In this document: positions 8,290 to 17,367 of the stretch, piece after piece
How the letters are laid out: the number at the start of each line of letters is the position of its first letter
Position numbering within the stretch: the stretch's first letter is position 1
From: Limisphaerales bacterium
Lineage (GTDB): Bacteria; Verrucomicrobiota; Verrucomicrobiia; Limisphaerales; SXTU01
Direction: 5' to 3'
NCBI GenBank assembly: GCA_009773355.1
Contig: WRPG01000001.1
Coordinates: forward strand, 124,001-188,000
DNA: 64,000 bases
Notes under the pieces: model-generated
What the model was told of the DNA's origin: nothing
The model's input: the letters and a program-made list of their open reading frames with translations, nothing else
The model's database searches: none
Translations under genes and position numbers: made by a program

Positions 8290-10869
8290 ATGAAACGCTC
8301 CATCCTCCTCCTCTCTGCCATCTGCCTCGGCCTTGGCGTCGCCGCTGCCGCCGATGCGAAGAAGAAAAAGAAGCAGCCAACTCTCGTGCCCGCGCCCGCG
8401 CCGGCAGTGAAACCCGCGTTGCCCGCCGCCAAGCCGGTCACTCCGTCCGCTGCCCCTGCCGCGACCGCCACCGCCACGCTCACCGCGCAGCAGTCCGCGT
8501 TCTTCGAGGGCAAAATTCGCCCGCTGCTCGCCGCGCATTGCCTCAAGTGCCACAGCGCCGCCGAGGGCAAGACCAAGGGCGGCCTCGCGCTCGACAGCCG
8601 CGAGGGCACGCTCAAGGGCGGCGATTCCGGCCCCGCCGTCGTGCCCGGCAACCCGGACAAATCCTCGCTCATCCGCGCCGTCCGCTACACCGACTCGAAT
8701 CTCCAGATGCCACCGAAGGGCGAGAAGCTCTCCGACGTGCAAATCGCCGACCTCGTCGCGTGGGTGAAGATGGGCGCGCCCGACCCGCGCACCGGCGCGG
8801 CCAAAGGCAAGTATGCGAACGCCGCCGAGCGCAAGGTTTGGTGGGCCTTCCAGCCGGTCAAGAAGCAGGAGCCGCCCGCCGTGCAGAACAAGTCCTGGCC
8901 CGCGAACCCGGTGGACAATTTCATCCTCGCGAAGCTGGAGGAGAAGAACCTCAAGCCCAGCGCGCCCGCCGACCGGCGCGTGTTGATTCGCCGCCTTTAC
9001 TTCGACCTCGTCGGCCTGCCGCCCACGCCGGCGGAGGTCGAGGCGTTCGCGAATGACAAATCATCCACCGCCTACGAGAAGCTCGTGGACAAGCTACTCG
9101 CCTCGCCGCACTACGGCGAGCGTTGGGGCCGGCACTGGCTGGACGTGGCGCGTTACTCGGACACCGTCGGCGATCCCGCCAAGCGTCGCGAGTCACCCGC
9201 GTATCCGTTCGCGTGGACCTACCGTGACTACGTCATCAAGGCGTTCAACGACGACAAGCCTTATGACCAGTTCATCCGCGAGCAGATTGCCGCCGACAAG
9301 CTGCCCAGCAACAAGGACCGCACCACGCTTGCCGCGCTGGGCTTTCTCACGGTGGGCGACCACTTCGATGGCAACCGCGACGACATCATCAACGACCGGA
9401 TTGACGTGGTGACGAAGGGGTTCAACGGCCTGACCGTCGCCTGCGCGCGTTGCCACGACCACATGTTCGACCCGATTCCGACGAAGGATTACTACGCGCT
9501 GCACGGCATCTTCGCGAGCACCGGGGAGCCGAAGGAGCTGCCCATCATCGCCACAAGCGACCGGGTGAGGTATGCGGAATATCTCAAGGAAAAGGCCGCG
9601 CTGGACAAGGCCGAGGCCGACCTCATGGCGCAGGCGAAAGCCGCCAAGGCCGCGAAGAACAAGGGCAACGCGAAAAAGGAACTCCAGAAGCAGGCGCAAC
9701 AGCTCACCGTGCAGGGCGACCGCCTCGACATGACGCATCCCGGTGCGCCCGCCCGCGCGATGGTGTTACAGGATGCGGCCCAACCGAAGGATTCGCCGGT
9801 CTTTATCCGTGGCGAGAAGGACAACCACGGGCCGCTCGTCCCGCGCCGTTACCTGGAAATCTTCCGCGCGCCGAACGCGCCCGCGTTCAAATACGGCAGC
9901 GGCCGCCTGGAACTGGCCTACTCCATCGCGAACAAGAACAACCCGCTCACGGCGCGCGTGATGGTGAACCGGGTCTGGCAGCACCACTTCGGCGAGGGCT
10001 TCGTGCTGACACCGGATGACTTCGGCACCATGAGCACGCCGCCCAGCCACCCGGAGTTGCTCGATTACCTGAGCACCTGGTTCATGGACAACGGTTGGTC
10101 CGTGAAGAAGCTGCACAAGCACATCCTCCTCTCCGCGACCTACCAGCAGGCCAGCACGGACAACCCGCGTTACGCTCAACTCGACCCGTTCAACCGCCTG
10201 CTCTGGCGGCAGAATGTGCGTCGCCTTGAGTTCGAGCCGCTGCGCGACTCCATCCTCGCGATGGCCGGCTCGCTCGATGCAACTCTCGGCGGTCGGCCCG
10301 TGAACCTCGGCGGTGGCAGCAACAACAACACCGGCAAGGAGAAGGCCAAGGGCGGCGCGCTGCGTCCGCAAGGCAGCTACTCCACGCGCCGCACGCTCTA
10401 CGGCTACATTGACCGCGCGAACGTGGCCGAGGTGCTGAACCACTTCGACTTCGCGCAGCCGGAGATGCCCAACGGCAAGCGCTACCAGACGACCGTCCCG
10501 CAGCAGGCGCTCTTCCTGATGAACAACCCATTGGTCATCGAGCAGGCGCGGAAGATTGTCGAGCGTGCCGACTTCAAGGGCGTCGAGGACGACGAGAAGC
10601 GCATCGCCTTTCTCTACCACCTGATTTACCAGCGTCCGCCCGCCGCGCAGGAAATCCAGCTCGGCCTCGCGTTCTTCGAGGAAGCGCCGGCGACCGGGGC
10701 GGGCCTTCCCGCCGCCAAGCCAGCCGCGCAGACCGCGCCCGTGAGAGTCGCGGCCGCGAAGAAGTTCCAGCCGGCCGCGCGCCCCGCCTTCACCCCGCGT
10801 CCGTTGAGCGCCTGGGCCGAATACGCCCACGCCCTCATCCTGGCGAACGAGTTCACCTTCGTGAACTGA
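8290..10869 (+). CDS. PSCyt1-DUF1549-DUF1553 protein (cytochrome-like)
   Basis: 859 aa, with signal peptide [23 protein letters not shown], a Lys-rich linker, then the planctomycete cytochrome c domain with heme site CLKCH (about 80). DUF1549 (about 200-410) includes the second Cxx[18 protein letters not shown]1553 (about 545-800) includes SATYQQAS and [12 protein letters not shown]. The protein is periplasmic and presumably redox-active, and it works with the DUF1501 partner upstream. A charged Ala/Lys segment (about 430-470) may be a coiled coil. The ATG at 8290 heads the signal peptide. Confidence 0.9.
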   Translation: MKRSILLLSAICLGLGVAAAADAKKKKKQPTLVPAPAPAVKPALPAAKPVTPSAAPAATATATLTAQQSAFFEGKIRPLLAAHCLKCHSAAEGKTKGGLALDSREGTLKGGDSGPAVVPGNPDKSSLIRAVRYTDSNLQMPPKGEKLSDVQIADLVAWVKMGAPDPRTGAAKGKYANAAERKVWWAFQPVKKQEPPAVQNKSWPANPVDNFILAKLEEKNLKPSAPADRRVLIRRLYFDLVGLPPTPAEVEAFANDKSSTAYEKLVDKLLASPHYGERWGRHWLDVARYSDTVGDPAKRRESPAYPFAWTYRDYVIKAFNDDKPYDQFIREQIAADKLPSNKDRTTLAALGFLTVGDHFDGNRDDIINDRIDVVTKGFNGLTVACARCHDHMFDPIPTKDYYALHGIFASTGEPKELPIIATSDRVRYAEYLKEKAALDKAEADLMAQAKAAKAAKNKGNAKKELQKQAQQLTVQGDRLDMTHPGAPARAMVLQDAAQPKDSPVFIRGEKDNHGPLVPRRYLEIFRAPNAPAFKYGSGRLELAYSIANKNNPLTARVMVNRVWQHHFGEGFVLTPDDFGTMSTPPSHPELLDYLSTWFMDNGWSVKKLHKHILLSATYQQASTDNPRYAQLDPFNRLLWRQNVRRLEFEPLRDSILAMAGSLDATLGGRPVNLGGGSNNNTGKEKAKGGALRPQGSYSTRRTLYGYIDRANVAEVLNHFDFAQPEMPNGKRYQTTVPQQALFLMNNPLVIEQARKIVERADFKGVEDDEKRIAFLYHLIYQRPPAAQEIQLGLAFFEEAPATGAGLPAAKPAAQTAPVRVAAAKKFQPAARPAFTPRPLSAWAEYAHALILANEFTFVN

Positions 10870-10870
10870 C

Positions 10871-10895
10871 GTGCCGGCGACTTGCAGTCGCCGTC
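10871..10895. repeat. REP hairpin, GTGC/TGC-loop family, single copy
   Basis: Lead GTGC, stem CGGCGACT, loop TGC, stem AGTCGCCG, then TC, immediately after the PSCyt1 stop. The same family occurs at 13986-14055 (pair) and 51153-51177, with compensatory changes (ACT/AGT, GTT/AAC, GCT/AGC). A separate 8-bp hairpin (TCATCCGC with CCT loop) follows at 10932-10950. Confidence 0.75.
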
Positions 10896-11011
10896 CGTGG
10901 GCTGCAGCAGTTCGAGGCCGTCTGGCCGAGTTCATCCGCCCTGCGGATGACGCGGGAATCAGCGTGACTCCGCCCGGTGATTTGCTATCCACCTTTTAGC
11001 AACCACTCGCC

Positions 11012-11905
11012 ATGAACACCAATCGCCGCCAGTTCCTCTCCACCGCCGCCCTTGGCTACGCCGGGTTTGCCGCGTCGTCCCCGGCTGCCGAGACGCCCGC
11101 CGTGCTCAAGTCCGGCATGAAGTTCTCCCGGCCGGCCAGGATGAAGCTCGGCACCGTCACCTACAACCTCGCCAAGGACTGGGACGTTCCCACCATCATC
11201 AAGAACTGCACCGAGGCAAAGTTCGAGGGCGTCGAGCTGCGCACCACGCACGCGCACAAGGTCGAGGTCGAGCTGACCAAGGCCCAGCGCGATGAGGTGC
11301 GGAAGCGCTTCGAGAACTCCAAGGTCGAGCTGATGAGCCTCGGCAGCGCGTTCGACTACCACACGCCCGACCAGGCGAAGCTGCGCAAGGACATCGAGGC
11401 CACCAAGGAATACATCGTCCTCGCGCACGACGTGGGCGCGAGCGGCGTGAAGGTGCGCCCCAACGGGCTGCCCAAGGAAGTCCCGGTCGAGAAGACGCTG
11501 GAGCAGATCGGCCGTTCGCTTCGCGAGCTGGGCCAGTTCGCCAGCGGCTACGGCCAGCAAATCCGCGTCGAGGTCCACGGCGCGGGCACCCAGCTCCTGC
11601 CGCACATGAAGACCATCATGGACGTGGCGAATCACAAGATGGTCGGCGTCTGCTGGAACTCGAACCCCACCGACCTCGACGGCGAGGGCTTCGATCACAA
11701 CTTCGACCTGGTGAAGGACAAGATTTTCACCGTCCACATGCGCGACCTGCACTTGGAGGACTACCCGTTCCGCCGGCTCTTCACGCGCCTGAACGGAATC
11801 AACTTCCAAGGCTACTGCCTCGCGGAAATCCCCGACAGCAAGGATCCGGTGCGGCTGATGAAGTATTACCGCTCGCTGTGGCTGGCGTATCAGGGGCTGT
11901 TGTAA
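11012..11905 (+). CDS. sugar phosphate isomerase/epimerase family (xylose isomerase-like TIM barrel)
   Basis: 297 aa. The N-terminal NRRQFLSTAALGYAGFAA is a Tat-type signal, so the enzyme probably works in the periplasm. The body fits the AP-endonuclease-2/xylose-isomerase-like barrel: FEGVELRTTHAHKVEVEL, VGASGVKVRP, IRVEVHGAGTQLLPHM, VGVCWNSNPTDLDGEGFDHN, FTVHMRDLHLEDYPFR and the closing YCLAEIPDSKDP. Metal ligands are plausibly the conserved Glu and His in these blocks. The true substrate is unknown. It follows the DUF1501/PSCyt1 pair, as is common where these families handle sugars. Confidence 0.85.
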   Translation: MNTNRRQFLSTAALGYAGFAASSPAAETPAVLKSGMKFSRPARMKLGTVTYNLAKDWDVPTIIKNCTEAKFEGVELRTTHAHKVEVELTKAQRDEVRKRFENSKVELMSLGSAFDYHTPDQAKLRKDIEATKEYIVLAHDVGASGVKVRPNGLPKEVPVEKTLEQIGRSLRELGQFASGYGQQIRVEVHGAGTQLLPHMKTIMDVANHKMVGVCWNSNPTDLDGEGFDHNFDLVKDKIFTVHMRDLHLEDYPFRRLFTRLNGINFQGYCLAEIPDSKDPVRLMKYYRSLWLAYQGLL

Positions 11906-11922
11906 GCCGCTCCTCGGGCGGC
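11906..11922. terminator. hairpin between convergent genes
   Basis: GCCGC pairs with GCGGC around a TCCTCGG loop directly behind the isomerase stop and 14 bp before the convergent stop at 11936. Its position suits a bidirectional terminator, but there is no T-tract. Confidence 0.4.
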
Positions 11923-11935
11923 TGGCGCCGCATGG

Positions 11936-13690
11936 CTATTTCCCCGCAGCCACCCCGGCGTCGAAGACGCCGGTCAGCACGCGCCCCTCGCACTTGACTT
12001 GCACCCAGAGCCGGTAGCGACCGGCGCTGGGGAACTCGTAGGGGAATGAGACGAAGTTCGTCGGGCCGATGGCGGGCGCGGGAGTGGCAGTGGTGGGCGG
12101 AACATCCCTCGATTCATTTGCCTTGATCGTGCTGTCTCGCTTCTCCTTCCGCTCTTCGCGTTTGACGAAGACTTCCTGCGCGGCCATCGAGATGGTTCCC
12201 ACCGGATGCAGATGCGCGAACACGCCGCCGTCCGCGCGCCGCACTGCGGCGTGGCCGCTCATGCCGATGTAAGGCTCTAGCAGCGCGGGCGTGCCGTCGG
12301 GCTTGAGCACTTGGAAGCGCAGCGGGGCTTCGCGCTTCGTTTGCAGCGCGCCGGACTTTTCCCAGTGCATCACGAATCCGTCCGACAGCCGGCAAGTGTC
12401 CGGCCCGCTCGCGGGCAGCGGATCGCCGAAGTGCCAGGAGTCGTCCGGGTCGAAGGCGATGGCGGAATCGTCGCCCGTCGCGCGGCGCACCGGCACGCCG
12501 CAGAACGGGTCGGACGCGCCGGCGCGACGCGGGACGTTGGCGAGCGTCGCGGGCGGCTCGGGCAAATCGGCTTCCGCCGTGAGCGTCTGCGTGAAGCCGC
12601 TTTCGTGCGTCACGTCCGCGATGACCGCGTAGCGGCCCGGCGGCAGCGGCGGCAGCGCGGTTTCAAACGTCAGCCCCGCGCGCTGCACGGGATGCAGATG
12701 CGCGAACGTGTCCGGCTCCCCGGCGCGGATGAGGAAGAGGTGCATGAGCTTGCCGTGGTCGGGCGCGAGCGGCGTCCATTGGCGCGGGCCGCTGGCGGTG
12801 TCCACGCGCAGACGCAGCACGGACAGGCCGTTGGTGGTCGTGACCTCCGCGTGCATCGGCCACGGGCGGTAGAGGCGGTTGGTGCGGTAGTCACGGTCCA
12901 CGGAGTCCCACCACGACTTGCCGCCCACAATCAAGCCGGTGAAGAGCAGCGCGCTGGCAAGCTGGGCGAGCGTGGAACGCAGGCGGACAGGCCGGGAAAC
13001 CTCCTCGCCGGGCGGCAAGACCGACTCGCCCCACGCCGCGCCGACCAACTTGACCGCCGTGAGGAAGAGAAGGACGCCCGCCACGATGAGCACCGCTCCG
13101 AACGCGGGCGTCATCTGCTTGCGCTCCATCGCGGCGTTGTTGACCGGCACCATCACCTCACCGGAGCCGCCCGCGCCCTCGACTTGGACATGCACGCTGT
13201 AAGCGCCGGGCGTCATCAGCCAGAGCGTGGCGGCGTAAAGATTGGTCTCACCGCGCACGGGTTGCGCCACGTCGGGCGGCGGGGTGCCGCCCTTGCCGGC
13301 GCGCCAAAACACCGGCAGGACCGCGACGCGCGTCACGCCCGGTCCCAGCGCGCGCACGGAAATCTCCGCCAGCCCCGGCACAACCTCCGGCGGCCGCACC
13401 ACCACGCGCACGGGATGCGGCCCGGCCCGGCCCTCGAAGACGACGTTCGGGCTGCCGATGTGCGCCGCGACTGGGAACGCGAGCCACAGAAGGAGCAGGG
13501 AGAGAAGCCAGCTTTTGCCACTAAAAAGCACAGAAGGCACAAAGGGGAAACGCTCAACGTCCAACGTCCAACATCCAACGTTGAACGAACGCGCCGCTGG
13601 ACGTTGAAAGTTGAAAGTTGAGCGTTGGACGCTTCCGCCCTCCCTCTCTGCGCTCTTTGCGCCCTCTCGCGGCAAAGGATTCTTGCTCAT
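11936..13690 (-). CDS. secreted/membrane protein with FixH/YtkA-like beta-domains, function unknown
   Basis: 584 aa. The ATG at 13690 overlaps the upstream stop as ATGA, so the start is well supported. Codons 3-59 are encoded by a nested inverted repeat; only then comes the signal peptide KSWLLSLLLLWLAFPVAAHIG. The extracytoplasmic part has a beta-domain, one membrane segment (GAVLIVAGVLLFLTAVKLVGAA) and a further hydrophobic stretch. A His-containing domain (HLFLIRAGEPDTFAHLHPV) recurs in simpler form as HLHPVGTISMA. The His-rich blocks and HIG start recall copper-handling or FixH-like proteins, but I cannot name the function. It is translationally coupled to the membrane protein upstream. 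Confidence 0.8.
   Translation of the reverse strand: MSKNPLPREGAKSAEREGGSVQRSTFNFQRPAARSFNVGCWTLDVERFPFVPSVLFSGKSWLLSLLLLWLAFPVAAHIGSPNVVFEGRAGPHPVRVVVRPPEVVPGLAEISVRALGPGVTRVAVLPVFWRAGKGGTPPPDVAQPVRGETNLYAATLWLMTPGAYSVHVQVEGAGGSGEVMVPVNNAAMERKQMTPAFGAVLIVAGVLLFLTAVKLVGAAWGESVLPPGEEVSRPVRLRSTLAQLASALLFTGLIVGGKSWWDSVDRDYRTNRLYRPWPMHAEVTTTNGLSVLRLRVDTASGPRQWTPLAPDHGKLMHLFLIRAGEPDTFAHLHPVQRAGLTFETALPPLPPGRYAVIADVTHESGFTQTLTAEADLPEPPATLANVPRRAGASDPFCGVPVRRATGDDSAIAFDPDDSWHFGDPLPASGPDTCRLSDGFVMHWEKSGALQTKREAPLRFQVLKPDGTPALLEPYIGMSGHAAVRRADGGVFAHLHPVGTISMAAQEVFVKREERKEKRDSTIKANESRDVPPTTATPAPAIGPTNFVSFPYEFPSAGRYRLWVQVKCEGRVLTGVFDAGVAAGK
13513..13680. repeat. nested heptamer inverted repeats inside a gene's N-terminus
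   Basis: The outer arms (13513-13548 and 13643-13679) are of the GCAAAGG type. The inner arms (13551-13587, units like CGTCCAA, and 13597-13632, units like GTTGAAA) are a second type. The 168-bp block begins 10 bp inside the start codon of the 11936-13690 gene and stays open in its frame. Confidence 0.8.
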
Positions 13691-14943
13691 CGCCGCACCT
13701 TGAGCATCCAGTTGCCGAACATCAGGCCGACGCGGCACGCGCCGCAGGCGAGCGCAAGCGCGAAGGCCAGCCCGCGCGCCGTCACCGGGTCGCGGTCCAG
13801 CCGCCAGAAATCGTTCATCCACGGGCCGAGGTTCGAGGTGTAAGGCCAGTGGCGGTGCCCGGCGAAGAGCCAGTTGTCCGACGCGGGACTCAGCATGAAG
13901 GCGGAGAAGTGCCATTGCACCGGCAGCAGCAGGCCGAGGAACGCCACGCCCAGCGCGAGCGCGAGCAGCCAGTCGCGCCACCACGGTGCCGGCGACTTCC
14001 AGTCGCCGTCGGTGGCGTTCGCGTCCTCCAGACGGCGGTTGCAAACCGCCGGCACGACGCGCCGCCGGTCCCACCCGATCAGCAAATCAAGCACCACCGC
14101 CGGCACCACGAGCCACACCGGGAACGGCGGCGGGACCATGTGCGTGACGGGGTTGTAGATGGGCGCGAGCATCGGCTGCGCGGAGAACAGCGGGAGCAGC
14201 CAAATCATCAGCGAATAGAACAGCATATAGACCCCCGCCGCGCACGTCGCACCCCAGCGCAAGTTCCCGGCGCGCGCGGCCATCACCAGCAGCGCCGGGT
14301 AATGCCCGCACACGATGAGGTAGAACGTCAGCGCGTGCTGCGAGTTGGGAAAGCTGTATTCCAGCACGATGATCGAGTTCGTCGTCGTCATGATGCCGAC
14401 CATGAACACGAAGAGCCGCGCGACGCCCGCGCGCTGCGCCTCGGGCACCGTGTTCTTCCACGACAGCACCAGCAGCAGCACGCCCAGCACCACGCTGAAC
14501 ATCCCGACGGCCAGCAGCGAATGCGGCGGGCTGAGAATCTGCACGTCCAGCCCGTAGGTATTGTGCCACCAGTCATCGAACGGCGCGGACGTCAGCATCC
14601 CGAAGCAGCCCCAGATGGAAATCCACGCGCCCAGCGGCGCGCGCGCGCCCCAGAACCGCACCGTCGTCGCGCGCCCGGTCTGCGAGCCGAAGAACGTCGC
14701 CCGCAGCGCCAGCCAGCCGCACGTCAACCCCGGCACCACGCCGCCGAGGTAGATGACGATGTGCGCCGGCGTCCAAAACGTGTCACGCCCGATGCTCATG
14801 TGCCACGAGATGTCCCACAGCGCGCCCAGCGGAATGCAGCACGCGCCGCATGCAGCGATGGCGAGATGCCAGGGGATGGCGGCCGTGGTTGTGCCGCTCC
14901 CAGCCGGAACTGCAGCCAGGTCGTTGGCGGTGGCGCTCTGCAT
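13687..14943 (-). CDS. polytopic membrane protein, function unknown
   Basis: 418 aa with about nine to ten hydrophobic segments (for example ACGACCIPLGALWDISWH, GGVVPGLTCGWLAL, VGMFSVVLGVLLLVLSW, LVVPAVVLDLLIGW). Many His and Trp residues sit at segment ends (WDISWHMSIGRDTFWTPAH, SPPHSLLAVGMF), which could be metal or heme ligands. A REP pair is inserted in frame in a cytoplasmic-type loop after WDRRR (residues about 296-319). It ends in an ATGA overlap with the downstream secreted protein, so the two are probably one functional unit. The family is not recognised. Confidence 0.8.
   Translation of the reverse strand: MQSATANDLAAVPAGSGTTTAAIPWHLAIAACGACCIPLGALWDISWHMSIGRDTFWTPAHIVIYLGGVVPGLTCGWLALRATFFGSQTGRATTVRFWGARAPLGAWISIWGCFGMLTSAPFDDWWHNTYGLDVQILSPPHSLLAVGMFSVVLGVLLLVLSWKNTVPEAQRAGVARLFVFMVGIMTTTNSIIVLEYSFPNSQHALTFYLIVCGHYPALLVMAARAGNLRWGATCAAGVYMLFYSLMIWLLPLFSAQPMLAPIYNPVTHMVPPPFPVWLVVPAVVLDLLIGWDRRRVVPAVCNRRLEDANATDGDWKSPAPWWRDWLLALALGVAFLGLLLPVQWHFSAFMLSPASDNWLFAGHRHWPYTSNLGPWMNDFWRLDRDPVTARGLAFALALACGACRVGLMFGNWMLKVRR
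13986..14055. repeat. REPIN, GTGC/TGC-loop family, inside membrane-protein gene
   Basis: One hairpin at 13986-14010 (stem CGGCGACT/AGTCGCCG) and an inverted one at 14031-14055 (stem CGGCGGTT/AACCGCCG). The two have different but self-complementary stems. The 70-bp element is read through in frame by the 13687-14943 gene, coding VVPAVCNRRLED and GDWKSPAP. Confidence 0.85.
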
Positions 14944-14973
14944 GAACCGGGATACAACGGCGGCGGCGGCTCT

Positions 14974-15018
14974 GGCTCAAGTCCCATCTGCCGTTTGCGG
15001 CACGATTCCACTTGAGCC
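14974..15018. other. nested inverted repeat upstream of tRNA-Tyr
   Basis: GGCTCAAGT (14974) pairs with ACTTGAGCC (15010), and inside it TGCCG pairs with CGGCA around TTTG. It lies between the divergent membrane-protein gene and the tRNA. It may be a REP-type hairpin, a regulatory site or an RNA structure; the sequence does not decide. Confidence 0.45.
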
Positions 15019-15072
15019 GGCGGGAGGTGTTTGGCTTAATCCGCCCTCCAGCGCGCAGGCGCACGGCTGAGT

Positions 15073-15158
15073 GGTAGGATACCCAAGTGGCCAACGGGGG
15101 CAGACTGTAAATCTGCTGGCTCACGCCTTCCCTGGTTCGAATCCAGGTCCTACCACCA
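15073..15158 (+). tRNA. tRNA-Tyr (GTA)
   Basis: Class II tRNA with a long variable arm. The acceptor GGTAGGA pairs with TCCTACC, the discriminator is A, and CCA is encoded. The anticodon stem GCAGA...TCTGC presents GTA (ACTGTAAAT loop). The T-arm CCTGG-TTCGAAT-CCAGG is perfect. This is the only intact RNA gene I can support in the window. Confidence 0.97.
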
Positions 15159-15252
15159 CTTTCCCGCCAGATTCCGCTCGTTCGTTGCGAAAATCCCCCC
15201 TTGCCAAGCGAGGGCAGGCGGCGCAATTTTTCCCAACGTCCTTTTAAGAGCC

Positions 15253-16055
15253 ATGAAACCATTGCGCTTGCACCAGCGGCCAGGCTCCGCGCCAGTGCCC
15301 GGCGGCTTCACCCTCATTGAACTGCTCGTCGTCATCGCCATCATCGCGATTCTGGCTGGAATGCTTCTGCCCGCCTTGAGCAAGGCGAAGGAGAAGGCCA
15401 AACGGACACAGTGCCTTTCCAACCAGAAGCAGGTCGCGCTCGCCTTCATGATGTATGCGTCTGATCAGGATGACCGGACGACATTCCAAGACAATGGCAC
15501 CAGTGTGAACAACTTCGCCACCACCACCACTCCGAATTTTTTGGGTTCCCTTCAACCCAACATCGGCACCAACAGCAAGACATTCACCTGCATCGCTTCG
15601 CGATTGGAATGGCAGAGTCAGGCAAACGCGGCCAACGCCACCAACGACACGATTTTCATCGGCAACGCCGTGGTGATCAGCACCCGGAATTTCATGCGTC
15701 GCACGGTCAACGTGCCCAACCCCAGCCGCATCATCGCCATGCAGGAGAGTTCCGCACGGACGCATGTGGCGTGGCTGCGCCCTCGCGTAGTCAGCGTCAC
15801 AGCCAACCCGCGACCTACACCAATTGGCACCTGACCCGGGATCCGAACACATACCCAGGGCCGGCCTATGGGTATTGGGAGTGGTATTCATCCAACCACC
15901 AAGGCGGCGGTGATCTCATCTTCATGGATGGGCACGTCGAATGGCGGCACCACACCAAGCTCACCAGTGGCGATTTTGGGCTGCTGAACACCGCCGGGCG
16001 GGACACGGACACCGTGGCCGCGCCTTACACGGCCTCCTACACCGCCGCTTTCTAG
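15253..16055 (+). pseudogene. type II-like pseudopilin, frameshifted
   Basis: It starts with a class III prepilin signal: basic leader, then [20 protein letters not shown] with Glu at +5. The first frame runs to a stop at 15834 (193 aa). The expected C-terminal part ([21 protein letters not shown], then FMDGHVEWRHHTKL, typical of Verrucomicrobia/Planctomycetes DUF1559-like pseudopilins) lies in another frame ending at 16055. The switch point is around 15780-15815, so a single-base indel or an assembly error fits; a programmed shift is not indicated. A lipoprotein gene follows 21 bp later with an AGGAG site. Confidence 0.8.
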
Positions 16056-16076
16056 GAGATTGAAGAAGGCCGTCAC

Positions 16077-16457
16077 ATGTTGGGAAGCGTGAGGTTCAAA
16101 CGGAAAGTGTTGATGCTTGCCTTGGCGGGCCTGGTGGTGACGCAGGGTTGCCGGCGCAAGCCTGCCGCCTCGGCAACCGAGCCAGTGGCGGAGACTTCCC
16201 CAGTTCCGGCTGTAGCCGACGCGAAGGAGAGCAGCCCGGACCGCCTGCCCACGGCTCCAAATGATTCGTCCCTCCGACTGCCAATTCACCAGGAACTCAC
16301 CGGGGCCATCCATCTCTACCAGATGGACCACCAGAAAATGCCCCCGGACTTCGACACGTTGGTCAGAGCGAAATATCTGAAGGCGATGCCCAAGCCGCCA
16401 CCGGGCAAACGCTTCGCGGTGGATCGCAATCGAATGCAGGTTGTCATCACCGACTAG
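16077..16457 (+). CDS. small lipoprotein, pseudopilin neighbour
   Basis: 126 aa. Basic start, hydrophobic core and lipobox VVTQGC (Cys about 25), then a Pro/Ala linker and a small conserved C-terminal domain (LTGAIHLYQMDHQKMPPDFDTLVRAKYLKAMPKPPPGKRF). That domain resembles the globular end of type II pseudopilins (length/order check of peptide repeats). AGGAG lies about 20 nt ahead of the ATG. It is probably co-transcribed with the damaged pseudopilin gene. Confidence 0.75.
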   Translation: MLGSVRFKRKVLMLALAGLVVTQGCRRKPAASATEPVAETSPVPAVADAKESSPDRLPTAPNDSSLRLPIHQELTGAIHLYQMDHQKMPPDFDTLVRAKYLKAMPKPPPGKRFAVDRNRMQVVITD

Positions 16458-16682
16458 CGAGGCGGCGCGGAAATTAGGAGGCGACTCGTCGAGCCTTGGC
16501 GCGGGTGTTTGGGGGCGGGTTTCCCCAACAGAATCTCGAAGCCAAGGTGTTTTCAAACTGGCTCCAAAGGCCGGATTCGGACCGGTCCCCGCTTCTACAG
16601 CCTGGGCGATGCCCAAATCTGGCCCAGCCTTGAACAAGCAGCGGTGAGCCGCGCGGGCAGCCCGGCTGCATTGTCACGCCGT

Positions 16683-16997
16683 ATGAGACGAGTCCTATCC
16701 ATCAGCGAAGTCGTGGACACGCTGGCGACTCCCAGCGGCGCGGTCGAGGTGCTGGCCACCGGCGACGCGGGCTACGACGAGGACAGGGCGCAGATGGAGA
16801 TGCAACTGGACAGCCGGTTTCGTCCGGTTGAGGCCAGGTCAGACGGTCGCTGGCCGCTGCCAGCGCGCCTGCCCCAGCGAGACACGGTGAAAGTCAGTCT
16901 CGACTGGCAGGAGGCGCTGCCGGCGGCCCGCGACATTTTCCGGGACTGGGCGAAGCGAGTTCACCAGTCGGTCAGCAGCGCCAAGAACCTTAACTGA
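16683..16997 (+). CDS. hypothetical protein, 104 aa
   Basis: A soluble, charged protein (RRVLSISEVVDTLATPSGAVEVL...WQEALPAARDIFRDWAKRVHQSV) with no signal peptide and no family I recognise. The ATG at 16683 is chosen because upstream codons read as non-protein sequence. It lies 8 bp before the next small gene and may form a two-gene operon with it. The 225 bp before it contain a tRNA-like fragment that I rejected (see rejected list). Confidence 0.6.
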   Translation: MRRVLSISEVVDTLATPSGAVEVLATGDAGYDEDRAQMEMQLDSRFRPVEARSDGRWPLPARLPQRDTVKVSLDWQEALPAARDIFRDWAKRVHQSVSSAKNLN

Positions 16998-17005
16998 ACA
17001 GGCTT

Positions 17006-17290
17006 ATGCTTGCCAAATACCACATCGAATACGCCATGCACGTAGGGCGGAACGCCCATGTGAACCACTACCAGACGGACGACCCCGTGGCCGCCGAGGA
17101 ATTCCTCGTGCATGTGCTGGAACACGGCTACCGCTTCCATGCCCTCCGGCACGACGGCCTGGAACTCCCGCGCCATGAATCCGACAAGATGCTCAAGACG
17201 GCGGCGGGCGTGCTTGCCTCGCGGCACCTGTGCGCCTCGCTCGGCATCAAGCCGGAGGAGGAGCACTTCCGCTTCGGCTTTGCCGCGTGA
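17006..17290 (+). CDS. hypothetical protein, 94 aa
   Basis: A small soluble protein: MLAKYHIEYAMHVGRNAHVNHY, then FLVHVLEHGYRFHALRHDGLELPRHESDKMLKTAAGVLASRHLC. Rich in His and aromatic residues; no signal peptide. It sits 8 bp behind the preceding hypothetical gene. I do not recognise the family; coding is supported by the clean frame and the contextual spacing. Confidence 0.6.
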   Translation: MLAKYHIEYAMHVGRNAHVNHYQTDDPVAAEEFLVHVLEHGYRFHALRHDGLELPRHESDKMLKTAAGVLASRHLCASLGIKPEEEHFRFGFAA

Positions 17291-17367
17291 GCGAAGTGCG
17301 GCGGGGAAGGCAGTGAAACCTGCGCCCGGACGACCGCGTTGGCCGGGCGCGCAGCCGGAGTTGTCTT

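Noticed and set aside
16540-16650. tRNA-like fragment on the minus strand (T-arm-like CCGG-TCCGAAT-CCGG and a terminal GCCA)
   Set aside because: No matching 5' acceptor strand, D-arm or anticodon stem can be found; at best a decayed remnant, more likely chance in a GC-rich spacer.
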